Of a stretch of 64,000 bases of DNA, positions 1-12,300 are shown in pieces (the first letter of the stretch is position 1; each line of letters starts with the position of its first letter). This DNA comes from Climacteris rufus. Lineage: Eukaryota; Chordata; Aves; Passeriformes; Climacteridae. The notes under the pieces were generated by a model. It did not search any database. It was not told the DNA's origin and was given only the letters and a program-made list of their open reading frames with translations. The translations under genes were made by a program, and so were the position numbers. Location: the NCBI GenBank assembly GCA_013398175.1, contig VZRZ01002090.1, forward strand, positions 130,135-194,134, in the 5' to 3' direction.

Positions 1-1965
1 TACTGACAGAAAAACTGACCATTTAGAAAATACTGGAATTCTTATTGTAACACACATTTCCTTTCAGGAAAAAACTTAAATACAAAAAAAATTATTAACA
101 TTAAAAACTGTTACCTACATGTTGGATGATGGCAATGCAGGATATATTGAAAGAAAAGTCAATATGCAAGTTCCATGAAACATCATCTTTTTGAAGTCAA
201 CAAAGATACTTCAGTTTAAGGCAAATGAACTGAAAGCAAAAATTGGGAATTCTGTTTTAAGAACATAACCAATACTGTTTGAGAAAATACAAACCTCAGT
301 GTCCATATGGATCCAGAAAAGTGATGAAAAAAACTATTTAAATGAAGTTACTTTTTCAATTCATTTATGGTCCGCAGCAGGAAAGTCTGCTACAAGCAAT
401 TTATGACCAAAATTATTGTTTTAAGTAAAGGAAGGAAAAAAAAAAGAGAAAAGTATTCAGAATAAAAGATGCACTTTTAAACCCCCACGTTCCTCTAAAA
501 GGAATTCCCATGAGCAGTAATTAACTTTGTAGATGAAAAACAAAACCAGCCAGCACAGAACATACTTTAAGGCACATAGTACAATGAGCCTAAGACAAGA
601 TTCGTTCAACAAAAATATGCAGGAGTGAAGAAAATATTATCTTTTCACTGCTGAATGCCAGAAATACGATAAAGTGTTCTCTCCAACAGTCCATTTAAAG
701 TTGACCACTTCAAAGAACACAACAGTCTTTCTCACAATCAAAATGCAATTTTATAATTCTTCCATAAAGTTATACCAAAAATATAGCTAAGTCACTGTTA
801 TCTTCACATAGGTCACTGCCCTTTGGATTCCAAAGATCACTTTTATAAAGACTACTTTTACAAATTTTGAATACTTTTCAAAAAAATTACTACGTTATTA
901 GAAATTGCTTCACTTATTTACTAATCTCTAAAGCTCAGTTAAATTCTAAAAAGCTGTTAAGTGTCAAATTAGCCTTTATAATTAGGCTAGAAAGCCAGCA
1001 TAAGTCTACAAACAAATGGTACAGGCAAATGCAGTTTTTGACAAGTCGAGCTAAAGAAAAGGAAAGACAAGCTTTGTAAAACTGCATATAAAAGCAACCA
1101 AGGAAAGGGTTTGTTACGAACACCAATCTGACAACTTACACACAAATACTAACATCTGAAACTACCCAGGAGAAGGCATTCTTGGAAACCTGTATGTATA
1201 TACTCACTGCAGCGAGTAAGAATAAGACCCCATAGAACAGATTTAGAAGTAGATGTTTTTAAGCCTTATGTGCAGGCAAATCCTTGAGTAATTGCTTGTT
1301 CCTTACAACTTCTGGAAAGAAATGTCACAAATGCTGGCATCTGAATGCACTAATACAGTTTTGTCTAGAGTGTATGTGGATATCAAGGGATAATTTTTCA
1401 GTTCACTCCTAACTGGAGTGCTCACCTTACATGTTCTCAAAGAAACCCAGGACAAGGTTCAGGAAGCCAACTAGCATAGCTTTACCCAGAAAAATCAACT
1501 TGGTCTTGAAAATATCGTACTTCCACATCAATAAGCACTCTACTACCTGAAAAGGTAGTAATGTCTGCAAGTGATTCATGGCTAACACATGACATTGCAA
1601 TTTATTAAACTTGCATCTCCTTTCACATGCTGACAGTACCCACAAACTACAACACGTGGAAACCACTACATACAAAGTACATGCTGTGTGGAAGCCTACA
1701 GCATGCATACACAGATGACTGAAGACCTTAGGAAGATGGGGTATTTTCCTCATGACTAGAAATATTTTTGTAACCAGACTGCATAGGAAACGAGTTTTAT
1801 TCCAGACTGAAGAACAACTTCAGTACTTTTTGTTCACTGTGGTTGAAACACCTATTTTGTAAACAGCCTCTGCAGTTAAGAGTTTTAAGCAAGATGGGTG
1901 TTAAAATTAACTTGGGGCTTCTGCACAAATCTTTAACTTTGCAAGTGAATTATACTTGGCAGCAA
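1..1965. other. AT-rich stretch, probably intronic
   Basis: No exon, RNA gene or recognisable repeat was found. If the minus-strand gene starting near 16 kb extends leftwards, this is part of a long intron of that gene. A 108-codon minus-strand open frame at 1427-1753 shows no family resemblance and is most likely chance. Confidence 0.5.
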
Positions 1966-2796
1966 AGAAGTATCGGAGGTTGGGGGATGCCTTGGAATTT
2001 TTCTCCATCACTGTTACTAAGCAACAAATAGCTGGGTGATAAGGGCCATCAAATCTTTTGTGAGAGACAAAAAGTGTGCTTGGTCAGGGCAGGTAAGGAA
2101 AGAGCCAGCCATTGGAACAGACACTCTCGGCTCCGACACGGAAAGGAGAGGCTGCTCTCTGCTTTTGGCTGCGACCAGAGGAAATCCAACTGTGCCCTGT
2201 TCTTTCTTCTCCTGGCTGGGTGAGCTTTGATTCAACCCTTCTGCCACTGGGAAGTGCACGCTTCCCCGGGCTGCGTTTTCTCGCAGCAGTTGCCGGGAGA
2301 GTCTGGCTGCCTCTGCCGCCTGCCCTCCCCTNGCCTCACTGGCTAGCCGGGGAGGGGCCAGCTCCTGCCCCTGCCGCCCTGTTTTTTTGCCGCTCTGAGC
2401 TGCCTGGCTGCTCTCCAGCCTGTCCGCCATTACCAGCTGCCTGAGGCTGACCTGACCCTGCGCCACAGCGCCACCTGCAGCCGCTCAGGAGTCATCGCAC
2501 CTGCCCTGCCTGGCCAGGAGCTCAACAGCGCCCCCTGCTGTTTTTCGACCGTGATTACACCACACGGGAAAGTCATCTACTATTGGTTTCTGGTTCTATT
2601 TATGGTTGTTATTATTGTTATTGCTTGTTTATAGATACTAGTAAAAGACTGTTATTCCTTTTCCCATATCTTTGCCTAAAAGCCCTTGATTTCAAAATTA
2701 AAATAATTCAGAGGGAGGGGAAATTACATTCTCTGTCCTAACGGAAGGTTCAACCTCTCTCAGCAGACACCTGTCTTTCAAAACCGAGACAAGAAG
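1966..2796. mobile_element. Solo LTR of an endogenous retrovirus (family A, copy 1)
   Basis: The element runs from 1971 to 2791 and is flanked on both sides by the 5-bp target-site duplication AGAAG (1966-1970 and 2792-2796). The right end reads GACA; the left end, TATCGG, is the expected TGTCGG with one change. It is closely similar along its whole length to 32886-33740. There is no internal retroviral region between paired LTRs, so it is a solo LTR left by recombination. A single N at 2332 falls where the second copy has about 45 extra bases. Orientation could not be decided. The 5-bp duplication separates it from 6-bp ERVK-type integrations; the exact family needs a repeat library. Confidence 0.85.
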
Positions 2797-3698
2797 TTAA
2801 AATATGCATATGCAGTCTGCTCTGAGATTTACTCCTAAAATGACAATTGAAAACACTGGATTCCCTACACTAATTTACAAGAGAAAGATACTATCTATCT
2901 ACTATAGAAAGACACTATACTATCTACTGGATAGATAGAAGACAGTGCATCAAGAGGTCATCGGCAAGATTTGGAAAACTTACTGGCTACAATCTGAGTA
3001 AGAGAAAAGCATTATTATGTTTCTTAACCACTGCCCTAGGAAAAATTTCATAGACAACACAATGACTACCACAGGCACACCACTCCTCAATACAGAAACA
3101 CAGCTATGTGACCAAGTCTTTATAGAGGCAACTTCTTTATTATTTCCAATGAACTAATCAGAAGAGACAAAGGGTATACAGATTTGATTACCTTTCTGAA
3201 AATACAGAAACAAACTTTCTTGGTGTGCTAAAGAAGGGACAGATCTCATTCTTTATTCACACAGACCATTGTTTATCGCACTGAGATTAAATAGCATTAT
3301 TGGTGAAGGAACAGGAAGAACAATTTGTTTTCCCTTTGTATAAAAGAATCTTCATTGATGCCAGCTAAAACTTTATTTTATATCACAACAACCAGTACTG
3401 AATTTCTTTTAATTGGTGAATTTGGAATTCCCTTGAACACATGGAAAGTATTACATAGTATGCACATACATGTTAGGCAGTTAGATTAAGTAACAAGCAA
3501 GAAAGCATACTTGAGATAAACAGTACCAGCTATTTGTTAAAGCTGAAAAGATAAAGAAATCAAAACAAGATTTGTAATTGCCTTTAAAGACATGTTTGAA
3601 GAAGCTAAACCACTGTCATACCCAACAATGAGATACAGCTAGGTTGTGTTACGCCTTTAGCTTATCCCTCTTTCTTCTGCACACATTTCAAATACCAG
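2797..3698. other. No recognisable feature
   Basis: AT-rich sequence with a short CTAT/GATA-like simple patch near 2890-2940. No exon signals or repeats were recognised. Confidence 0.5.
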
Positions 3699-3975
3699 AA
3701 TCATAAAATGGATTGGGTTGGGAGCAGAGTGACTTTATACATCCTCTGGATCCAATCTCTCTACCATGGGCAGAGACACCTTTCATTAGACCAGGTTGCT
3801 CATAGCCCCATCCAACCTGGCCATGAACACTTCCAGGGATCTGGATGCCCTGATTCTCTGTTCCAGTGCCTCACCACCCTCCATGTGTCTTACGTACAAC
3901 ATAAACTTATAATCTCTAAGTTTAAAATTGTTGCCCTTTATCCTGTTACTACAAGCCTTGGTAAAAAAATCACCA
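3699..3975 (-). mobile_element. CR1 retrotransposon 3' fragment, minus orientation
   Basis: The plus strand reads as the reverse complement of a CR1 3' end: an AATCATAAAATGG-type start, then phrases equivalent to 'ccatgggcagagacacc', 'agaccaggttgctca' and 'catccaacctggcc'. It is degraded and 5' truncated, as is usual for CR1, and lies in the presumed intron of the minus-strand gene. Confidence 0.85.
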
Positions 3976-6006
3976 CATCGTATTTCACAACAGTGATAAA
4001 GACAAAGGCACGAGAAAGCTGGTGTGAAGAAACAGAGGAGAACAAATGATTTTAAAAGACCAATTTTTGCAGAAACAGGTGATCCTAAACCAGAACAATA
4101 AAGTTTAGTCACATGGGGCAAGAGAAGGTAGAACCTGAAGGTCTGAACTTAGCAAGTTTGACTAGCAGTGAGGATTCGGACACAAAAAAGTTTTATCTCT
4201 AGGATTTTCATAAAAATCAAATCTAAATACAAATGCTAAAGAGTAGAAGTTATTAATGGACATAGTGGTTAGTACTAATACCACTAATATTATTTTTCAA
4301 AACTTCACGTTAGTAAAATACATCAACAAGAGTTCTTTTCTTCTTTTTTTTTTTTTTTTTTGTTATTTCCTAGCTGCATTCCACAGTAACAGAAAGAAGA
4401 CAGTGAAGGTGGTTCTTAATGTTAACTGTATTCAATAAATGTGAATGATTGTTCTTGTTCTAGCTGCCTCAGTTTTTGTCTCTGTTTAATCAGAGTTCAA
4501 GACCTGGAAGTTGATTCTTCAAATCATTTTGATAGGCAATGAGGAATGCAACCATATACTATACCTGGCAATCAAAACTTCAGGCTGGTTCGTTTTTTCT
4601 GAAACACAAAATACAGTTATGATTCTAACACACTCATGTACTCACACAAGCTTAAATGTACACAGCAAGTGCAAAGGCAGTCACAACCATTACCATTTAA
4701 CTACCAGAACATACAGCTGGCACTCAAGCTGCTTGTCTGTTTCAGCATAACTTCACTGCTACTGCTCACATCAGTAAGCCACATATCACACTCACTTTCA
4801 AGCATACCCATTTCTATTCAAGTAAGTGTGCAACTCCAGCTTATGCATTTCACTTTCACAGCAGAAATCAGACCTTGCATATGCACCACACATAACTTAA
4901 AATTACTGCAGAATAGAACATTATAAACTAGACTACCCAACAAAGTTGAGTGAGTTCAGGAAGAGTTAGTAAGGAGGTTATCAAACATTTAAGATGGCAC
5001 TTGCAGCACACAGGGAGGCTACACAGACACGTCTATATATATATATGAGTTATCTGAAGTGCATTTTACAGTGTGTAAGAATATAAAGTGCATACATATG
5101 CACACACATACATATATACGCACCACAACAACAGACAAGGCAAGGCAACATTATTTCAAGCGTACTATTAGCACTGTACAGGATTAAAACAGAAAAAAAA
5201 AAGTATTCCACAGATTATTAGCCGGTAAGTCACTAGCAAGAGAAAAAGAATTATCAGAAATGCTTTTAAAGACTTTCTTATTTGGATTGCATATCAGATT
5301 GTCAGGAAAATTATTAAATGAAGTAACAGTTACAGTCATTTGACTAAATCACATGGGTGTTAGAAAAACTAGAATTTCAAAAACAACTTCAGAGGTGTAC
5401 TGCCCACCTTCTACCTGTCTTAACACAGCCAGCCGTGGAACAGGAATGGCTGGATGTCACTTGCATTTTGGTCTGAACATGCATATATGCAAATACAGGA
5501 CCATTCCTTCCTAGCAGTTTACAAGTAAACATTTAAGAATGTTGTAGTTGGATAATGGAAATACATTACAATATACAAGGTAATTATTTTATAAAGGCCT
5601 GGAAAAATAAACTTAAGGACAAGGTGAAAGATAAAAAGCTTGCCAATTACATTTTAATGAAGCATTCCTACAGGATGACTTTTACGAGTTAATTGAAATC
5701 ATCCAGAAAATAAGTTGCATCAAGGTCTGGTACTGAAAACAATCTAAACTGACTTTTTGCGTCAGCTAAATCACTGCAAATTTGCACATATGCAGAGAAA
5801 AAAAATGCTGACTCTGCACTAGCTGTTTGTGTAGCAGACTGTTTTCTGACTGCATATGAACACAAAAATCAGGCATAAAATGCAGGTAACCAGCTTGATA
5901 GTAAAGTTTTCTAAAGCATTCCAAATAGATCAGGGAAGGAAACCAGAAGAAGGAAACAAAAGGAAACAGCAGTAAACCAGAAGAAATATCACAGCAAATC
6001 ACTTAC
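3976..6006. other. AT-rich stretch with simple repeats
   Basis: It contains a T-run near 4345-4361 and a short TA/CA-rich patch near 5030-5120. No coding exon or dispersed element was recognised. Confidence 0.5.
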
Positions 6007-6088
6007 CTCAGGTAAGCAATTCGCATGGAAGCAAGGGCATCAAACCTAGAAACAATGTGATGAAACAGTAGTGGTTTTCTCCCCCGAC
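6007..6088 (-). CDS. Candidate internal exon of the minus-strand gene
   Basis: On the minus strand the donor is consensus (CTGAG|gtaagt, intron from 6006 downward). Two acceptors are possible: TTTGTACAG before 6088, giving an 82-nt exon, or TTTCTAG before 6045, giving a 39-nt exon. In the 82-nt version one frame is open throughout and encodes 26 whole codons, including the stretch HHIVSRFDALASMRIAYLR; the other two frames contain stops. I do not recognise the protein and it does not match what I know of DENND4C. It could be a lineage-specific or untranslated alternative exon, or chance: an open run of this length is not rare. Confidence 0.35.
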
Positions 6089-9000
6089 CTGTACAAAAAA
6101 CAGTTCTCAGAGCAACAGAGTTCTATAAACTGTGAATGTTTGAGAACAAAATCACTTCCACCTTAAGCTTTTGATATGTCAAACACAGTTCAACAGTAAA
6201 TACTGAAAAAAAACCTGTATTCTATAAATTGATTAAATAGATAGATCTTAACACCAAATTAGCAGATACAGTTAGCACCCAAAGACCAAAGGCTAGAACA
6301 CCACAGGTGGGAAATGCAAAGATCTTTTTCACACTTTTAACTGTGACTCCTACAATGACTACAGACAGCTATAAGTTTTTAAAACTTGACTAAAACAGGT
6401 ATTTGGTGTCTCTCTAGGCATTTGTTACTAACATTTCCACCAGAGCCACTAACAAACAGACCATTCATATAATGGGAAACAGGTGTCTGTATTCTTCCAA
6501 TGTAGATTTCCTTTCCGGTTTCAAATCACGGACTTTGAAGTGATGCAGAAGTGTACATTACAGGAAGAAGAGGTGGTGATAGAATGAACTAATTTTGCAA
6601 ATCCAGTATCGTAATAAGTGAAAATTACATAGAAATAAATGTCTAATTTTCTCAACTGTTTACACTTAGGAAGTAAAATTGCACTGTAAGTCTTATTTTT
6701 TTCTGATTGTAAGCAAAACCAGTCATCACTGCTACAAAACAGCAAGGCAATGATGCAATGATATAAATGCCTGTATCAAACCTAATAAAGCTTTCAGAAG
6801 CAAAATTTTGTGAGAGCAAGTTGAATAGCTACTTATGAATTATAAATGACTGAAAATATCACTAAGTTGATGGACCCTGCAATCCAGGACACTCAGGACT
6901 CTTGAAAAACTCAAAACTCAGGACTCAGGAAAACTTGACCCTCAGAAAAATTCTAAATGGAGAAAAAAATGAAAAAAAACAAAAAGACCCCCTAAATCTA
7001 AGAAATACCCAAACTACTCCAGACTAACCAGACTAATTCAACCATATTAATATTCAGCAGTGTAATTTTTCCTACTGAACATTAATTTCACGTTGTCCAA
7101 TGTACAAAAATTGGAGCAGTTATAGACGTGTGAGGCCAAAATACAAATTCTGAACTGACCTACACAGATTCAAGAGGCAGCTGGAATCAATGAAGGCAAG
7201 TTTGGTACCAGCAAATTAAGTTCTATTGCCAAGGAGAGAAAACAGAAATGGAAAATATATGAGACAGGAAGAATGATAATCAGCAAGTAGTCCAGCTACG
7301 CTCATTTAATCAACCAGCTTAATCTTGTTTCATCAGTGTTATACCCAAATTGTTCTTTCACATAACAGAAGATGGCAACTACTCTAAAGACTGCAAAGAA
7401 AATAGTTCAAAAGAGAAAATTTAACAATAACAACAGCATAGCTCTTAGAGCAAGAAAAGTACTTTATAAAACGCACTTACTGCCCCAGTTGAAAGCTTTA
7501 AAGGTTAGCCATGCTCAGTATTATGTAATGAGTGAAACATCTGCTACCCTGGAAACATTCTTTGTTATAGAGAACTGTTTCTGTAATTGGAAACTCCCTT
7601 GGAAAAAAGCCAAATATAGTAGCCTGAAACAAAAACAAAACAGTGAAGAAAAAGTCAAGAGACTAAAGTCCAGTGCTTAAATTTTCTTCTGGGAGCCCAA
7701 ATCTCCTATACTGCTTCTTGTAGTTTTTTTGGTGCCCTTTTTTGGTTGGGGTTACTGGGGACTATGATTTGGTTTTGAGAGGTCAAACGAGAGAAGAATG
7801 AATATTGCTTCAATTTCACCTGAGAGATTATTCAAAGTAAACCATAAGAATAAAAGATTCTTTCTTTCTTATTGCTACCTTTACTAAGCATTGAAATAGT
7901 TAAGTATTAACATTCAAGTTATTTTGTCCATCTCCACGTACTGAGGTTTATCAGAACACAGAATCATGCTTTGGCTTGATTTCTGATAGTCATCTACAAC
8001 ACAATCAGACACATGTCACTTGAAATCATCATCTAAGGGCTCCACAAAATCAGAGTGAAAGACCCATTCACTGTTTTTAAGGAATATGACTTTCCTTGTT
8101 TTTATCTTTTGGTAAAAAACCACCACTGCAGGAAGACATAATTCTTCTCTGTAGATCTTTTCATTGACAGCTTCATCATAGCAAAGAGTTGCTTCATCAG
8201 TATGTTCAGAGCCTCACAGTCTATCCCCACTCCACTGAACTCTTTTTGCAGCTATCAAGAGGATGATTCCCATTTCTGGTTGGCCTATGACACCAGCCTC
8301 AAACCACTCAGCTTCATAACAGCATTTTCATTCTTTCTCAGCTGCTTTTCAAGCTTGGCGGGAGCGTATTAACACTTCAGAAGTCTGTCTTTTAATCCTC
8401 TTGCCAACTGATCATTAGGAAACTCTCTTTTGCCAAGATGTCTTAAAATTAAGCCCAATCACACACTTGACAGCAGTTAGAATATTCATGCATTTGGTCA
8501 TACGCTGCAACAGTGTAGTACTAATACAGACATATATATCAATAAATATTTCCTTCAAACATGACAAAAAGCTATCAAGGGATAGCAAGCTTGAGATTCG
8601 CTGTCATGAAGTCCTAGGAAACACCAGACGTGATAAATGTGAAGTCTGACATTAAACCTATTTCGAGCCTTCTTTTAATATCATCATATGATACTCAAAA
8701 TATCTAGACTGTATTACTCAAGACACTGTCGAGTTCTCAGACAAAACAGGGAACTTGTTTTTCTGGGATAAATTGTACAGATTTTAGGCAGTTGAAGTAG
8801 TCAAGTCATTACTAAGAGCATATCAATACCAATTTCTGTAATAATTTAACACATGCCCTTGTCTTTCTATTTAAAATAGTCTTCATTAAAGTTTTTATGG
8901 TTTTTTTATTGTTTTGACACATAGTATATTTATTGACCTAAAAATATGTTTAAAATTAAAAACTCTGGTTTCCTAAAGCAGGCTATGACTATCAAGGACA

Positions 9001-9250
9001 TAATTCACAATTGTTAGCATTCTTATTTCCAATTTAGCCATTTAGGAATGAATTAATTCAATTTATTAGGAGAACTGATCTCAAATTTTTCCAAATTGCT
9101 TCAAAATCCCAAGATTTGATCCTACATGACTTACAAAACAACACAGTCCCAATGCTCATTTGCTGTAGCATGCACAAGAAGTTTGAGACACCCGCCATTC
9201 ATTTCTCTGCACATGATGGAGTGGAATTCACAATTTCACTCTTTGCAAAT
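6089..9250. other. AT-rich stretch, probably intronic
   Basis: No convincing exon, RNA gene or dispersed repeat was seen. A minus-strand donor-like site at about 7490 (GGCA|gtaagt) follows sequence with stops in every frame, so it is not supported as a coding exon. Confidence 0.45.
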
Positions 9251-9382
9251 AAACAAAACAGAACCAAAAAAACAACCAACCAACCAAGCAAACCACAAAA
9301 CCAAACCCCTCAAATCCTCCCCCGCCAAACCAAAAAATAAACAAAAACCAACCAACCACAACCACTAAAAAAACCAAACACT
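9251..9382. repeat. A/C-rich low-complexity tract (CAAC-type)
   Basis: About 130 bases are almost pure A and C on the plus strand, dominated by irregular CCAA/CAAAC units. The overlapping small open frames here are products of this composition. Confidence 0.8.
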
Positions 9383-12300
9383 TTCAGCAGCCCTCACAAT
9401 ATGCTCCCAAGTAGATGGCAGTGGAACATCCTCATTTTCCTCCAGTGACACTGCTCTACAGTACAGTTAACATACTACTGGTTCTTGGAAAGGACAGGTG
9501 GGACGACAGTTATGGAGTCAGAGGAGTTATCTTAGATGTGGGCTAACATTATTTTAGCCCCTGCTCAAAAGAGAGGGCATCACATTGTCCCTCATCATAC
9601 AGTTTTTAATCCCTTACACTTTTTTTTTTTAATTCCCTCTTCCTCTGCCAGGTATTATTAATACTTCATATAGACAAGAAAAATAGGGATATAAATGGAA
9701 GGATATTACTTTTACATTTAACAACCTGGACAACTCAAATGCAAAGTATTTCAATTCAGACATTCAATCCAGAAAGCATAGCAGTTAATAGTAAGATTTT
9801 AAAAAAGGTACAACAGACAATTACACATTTGAGGCTCAAAGCAGTTTCCCTTTTCAGATTTGTGAATCATCTAGCTACTAATACAAGTAGAAAAACAGTT
9901 TAAAATCAGAGGAGTGGCTGAGTAAGTAAGGTCTTTTATTCCTAGCAGAATCAGTTGGATCAAAAAAACTAAGAAGGAAAAGTTTTGAGACTGACAGTGC
10001 ATACACTGTACATCTAAATCTCACAGAAGAAAGAAGAAAAAGCTGTATATGTCTTTGAACAGGATTTGTTCTGTTTTCTTTAAAATAAGCTGAAATGTGA
10101 CATTAGTCATTACATTCATAGCAGATGAGTCATCATAACCCAAAAGAATTTCAGGCTTTCATGTATAATTATCTTATGAGTAGGTTTCTACATCAAAGTT
10201 CAAAGCAAAAGTGCAGCAAAGTATATGCACCAGAGTTTGAAATCACACTGCCTTTACAGAAAGCATGGGTTTCTTTTAAGAAAGTATGTGTACTGTGCCT
10301 TTTTTCAAAGGTAAACTTGCTACTTGGTCTACCCAATCCTGAGCAACATACTCCTCCCTTCATCATGTATAAGGTACAGTTGGTTAATTCCTAGAACTGT
10401 ACTAGCATAGCCAGAATTCCACAAAAGAATCCTGCTCTTCAGAGACATGCAGGTATTTTGATGTAAGCCCCTGTGAAAGTACACAACCTCTAGCAAAACA
10501 AATTTTTGCTTTGCAAAGTCTGTTCTACTTATGGCTTGAGATTTTCTTATACCAGTACAACTTCTTATTTACCTACATTGTTGATTGGTATTGAAAAACC
10601 CTAGTGATGTGTTTATACTTTATTCACAAACAAATTGAACACTCTTATGCAGGGAGAATTACTACTTACTTACTACTAAGGCATAATGAAAAGGGAAAAG
10701 AAAAAAACTAAATAAGGATGTATCCCCAAGGTTATGCAAGAATTTAAGGCCAGAAAAAATTCAAGTCTTTCATTGACGATTCTAACTGCAAGAATTCACT
10801 TTGAGTCAAACCAACATTGTACAGGCGACACGCAGACTTGCTTTTTCTGGTTTCAGCAAAACTTTGAGAAAATAGTAACATATTTATGCAGTTACAAAGT
10901 TTTGTATTTTATGTCCTGCTGACCTTTTAATATTCAGAACTGCAAACAAGCCTCAATGTGACCAATAAGAGACATACTGCTCCCAAACATTAGCAAACCA
11001 TATCTATACATGCCAGTGGCTTCATGACTTTGAAAGCTTGTAAGTGCCTGTACTCTTCCTCCTCCTGCCCAATCCAAATTTTACTTATAAATGTAAGTGA
11101 TGCTTGTTCAGAAAACTAAACTTAACCTTACATGGTTAGTCTTCCCAGATTCCTTCTACAGGAATTGGAAGAGGAGCTTCTATTGGTAATTGAGGGCACC
11201 TAAAATTAGTCTTTCATTGGGAATTACCTCCTAGAAAGTAAGTGGTGGATAACATGGGAAGAAAGCCTAAAAACATGAATCTTCCTAAGCTAAAATTAAC
11301 TTCTGTCAATATTGCTCTTTAGTCACATCTTTGGCAGTTTCAGAACTTTAACAGGTACAAGACACATATGTTTTAAATACATTAAATATTTCTCAGGTTA
11401 TCCATCTCCTTGAAAGCATCCCCTCTGGCAAAGACACTGCTATTTTTTCAGAATTTGTTTCAAGAAAACCTGCAAGAGGTATTATCTATGCCTTGAAAAA
11501 TATCCACGTTGGCATAAGTAAGCTCATACTACCTTCAAACACAACAATTTTCTGCCACTTACATCTAGATACCCAGAAATCTACATTCTCATTAGGATTA
11601 TTAATTACTTCAAACATTATTACGGGATTTCACACTCAACAATGAAAGCAGAGGTACAAATGACTCTGCAGTACAGGCAAACTGCTGCTGTTTCCAAGGA
11701 TGGCTGACTGATCAGCTATTGAGAACCGGCCACACCGGTTTCCATATTTTGTAATAGTCCCATTTGGTGATTAGAGTAACCAAATGAATAACCTGTTGCT
11801 GTGACTCAGCATTTTACTGTATTTTTCCTTTCTACAACTTTCTCTTTGAACAAGATGGATATCCTGCAGAAGTTTCAGGGCTTAACTATACAACTACAGA
11901 TGCCCTGAGTTCTTGATTTTTCTGAAACATTAATTAAGTGTTTGAACTTCCTTTTTTTCATATGTTGCTCCTAGGCAGCTGCTCTCTAGTTGTGGTTCTC
12001 TTTCTCCCAACTTTAACCATGCTTTTATCCGTTCCTGAAGCAGAAAAATACACAAATTATATAGACACAGCAGAAGGATATTTTAATCACAAGACTTCTA
12101 TCTATGCCAGGTTTCTTATGGGGATGAGAGTATAGCTTCTTCCCCGGAGAATAGCAAAGAAGGCTGGAGCCACGTTATGCAACACCAGGAATAGCAGCAC
12201 TGGGTTGCTCAAGAAGGAAGAAAAAAAAACTCTTGCTTTCAGCAGTCACACAACACCTCTACGTTGCAAAGACTTGCAAAAGGGAAGAGCAGCACTGAGG

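Noticed and set aside
1427..1753. 108-codon minus-strand open frame followed by a donor-like site
   Set aside because: No protein family resemblance; length expected by chance in AT-rich DNA. Kept only as a note.
11722..11740. Short inverted repeat AACCGG/CCGGTT
   Set aside because: Arms of only 6 bp with no associated gene or T-run; not meaningful in vertebrate DNA.
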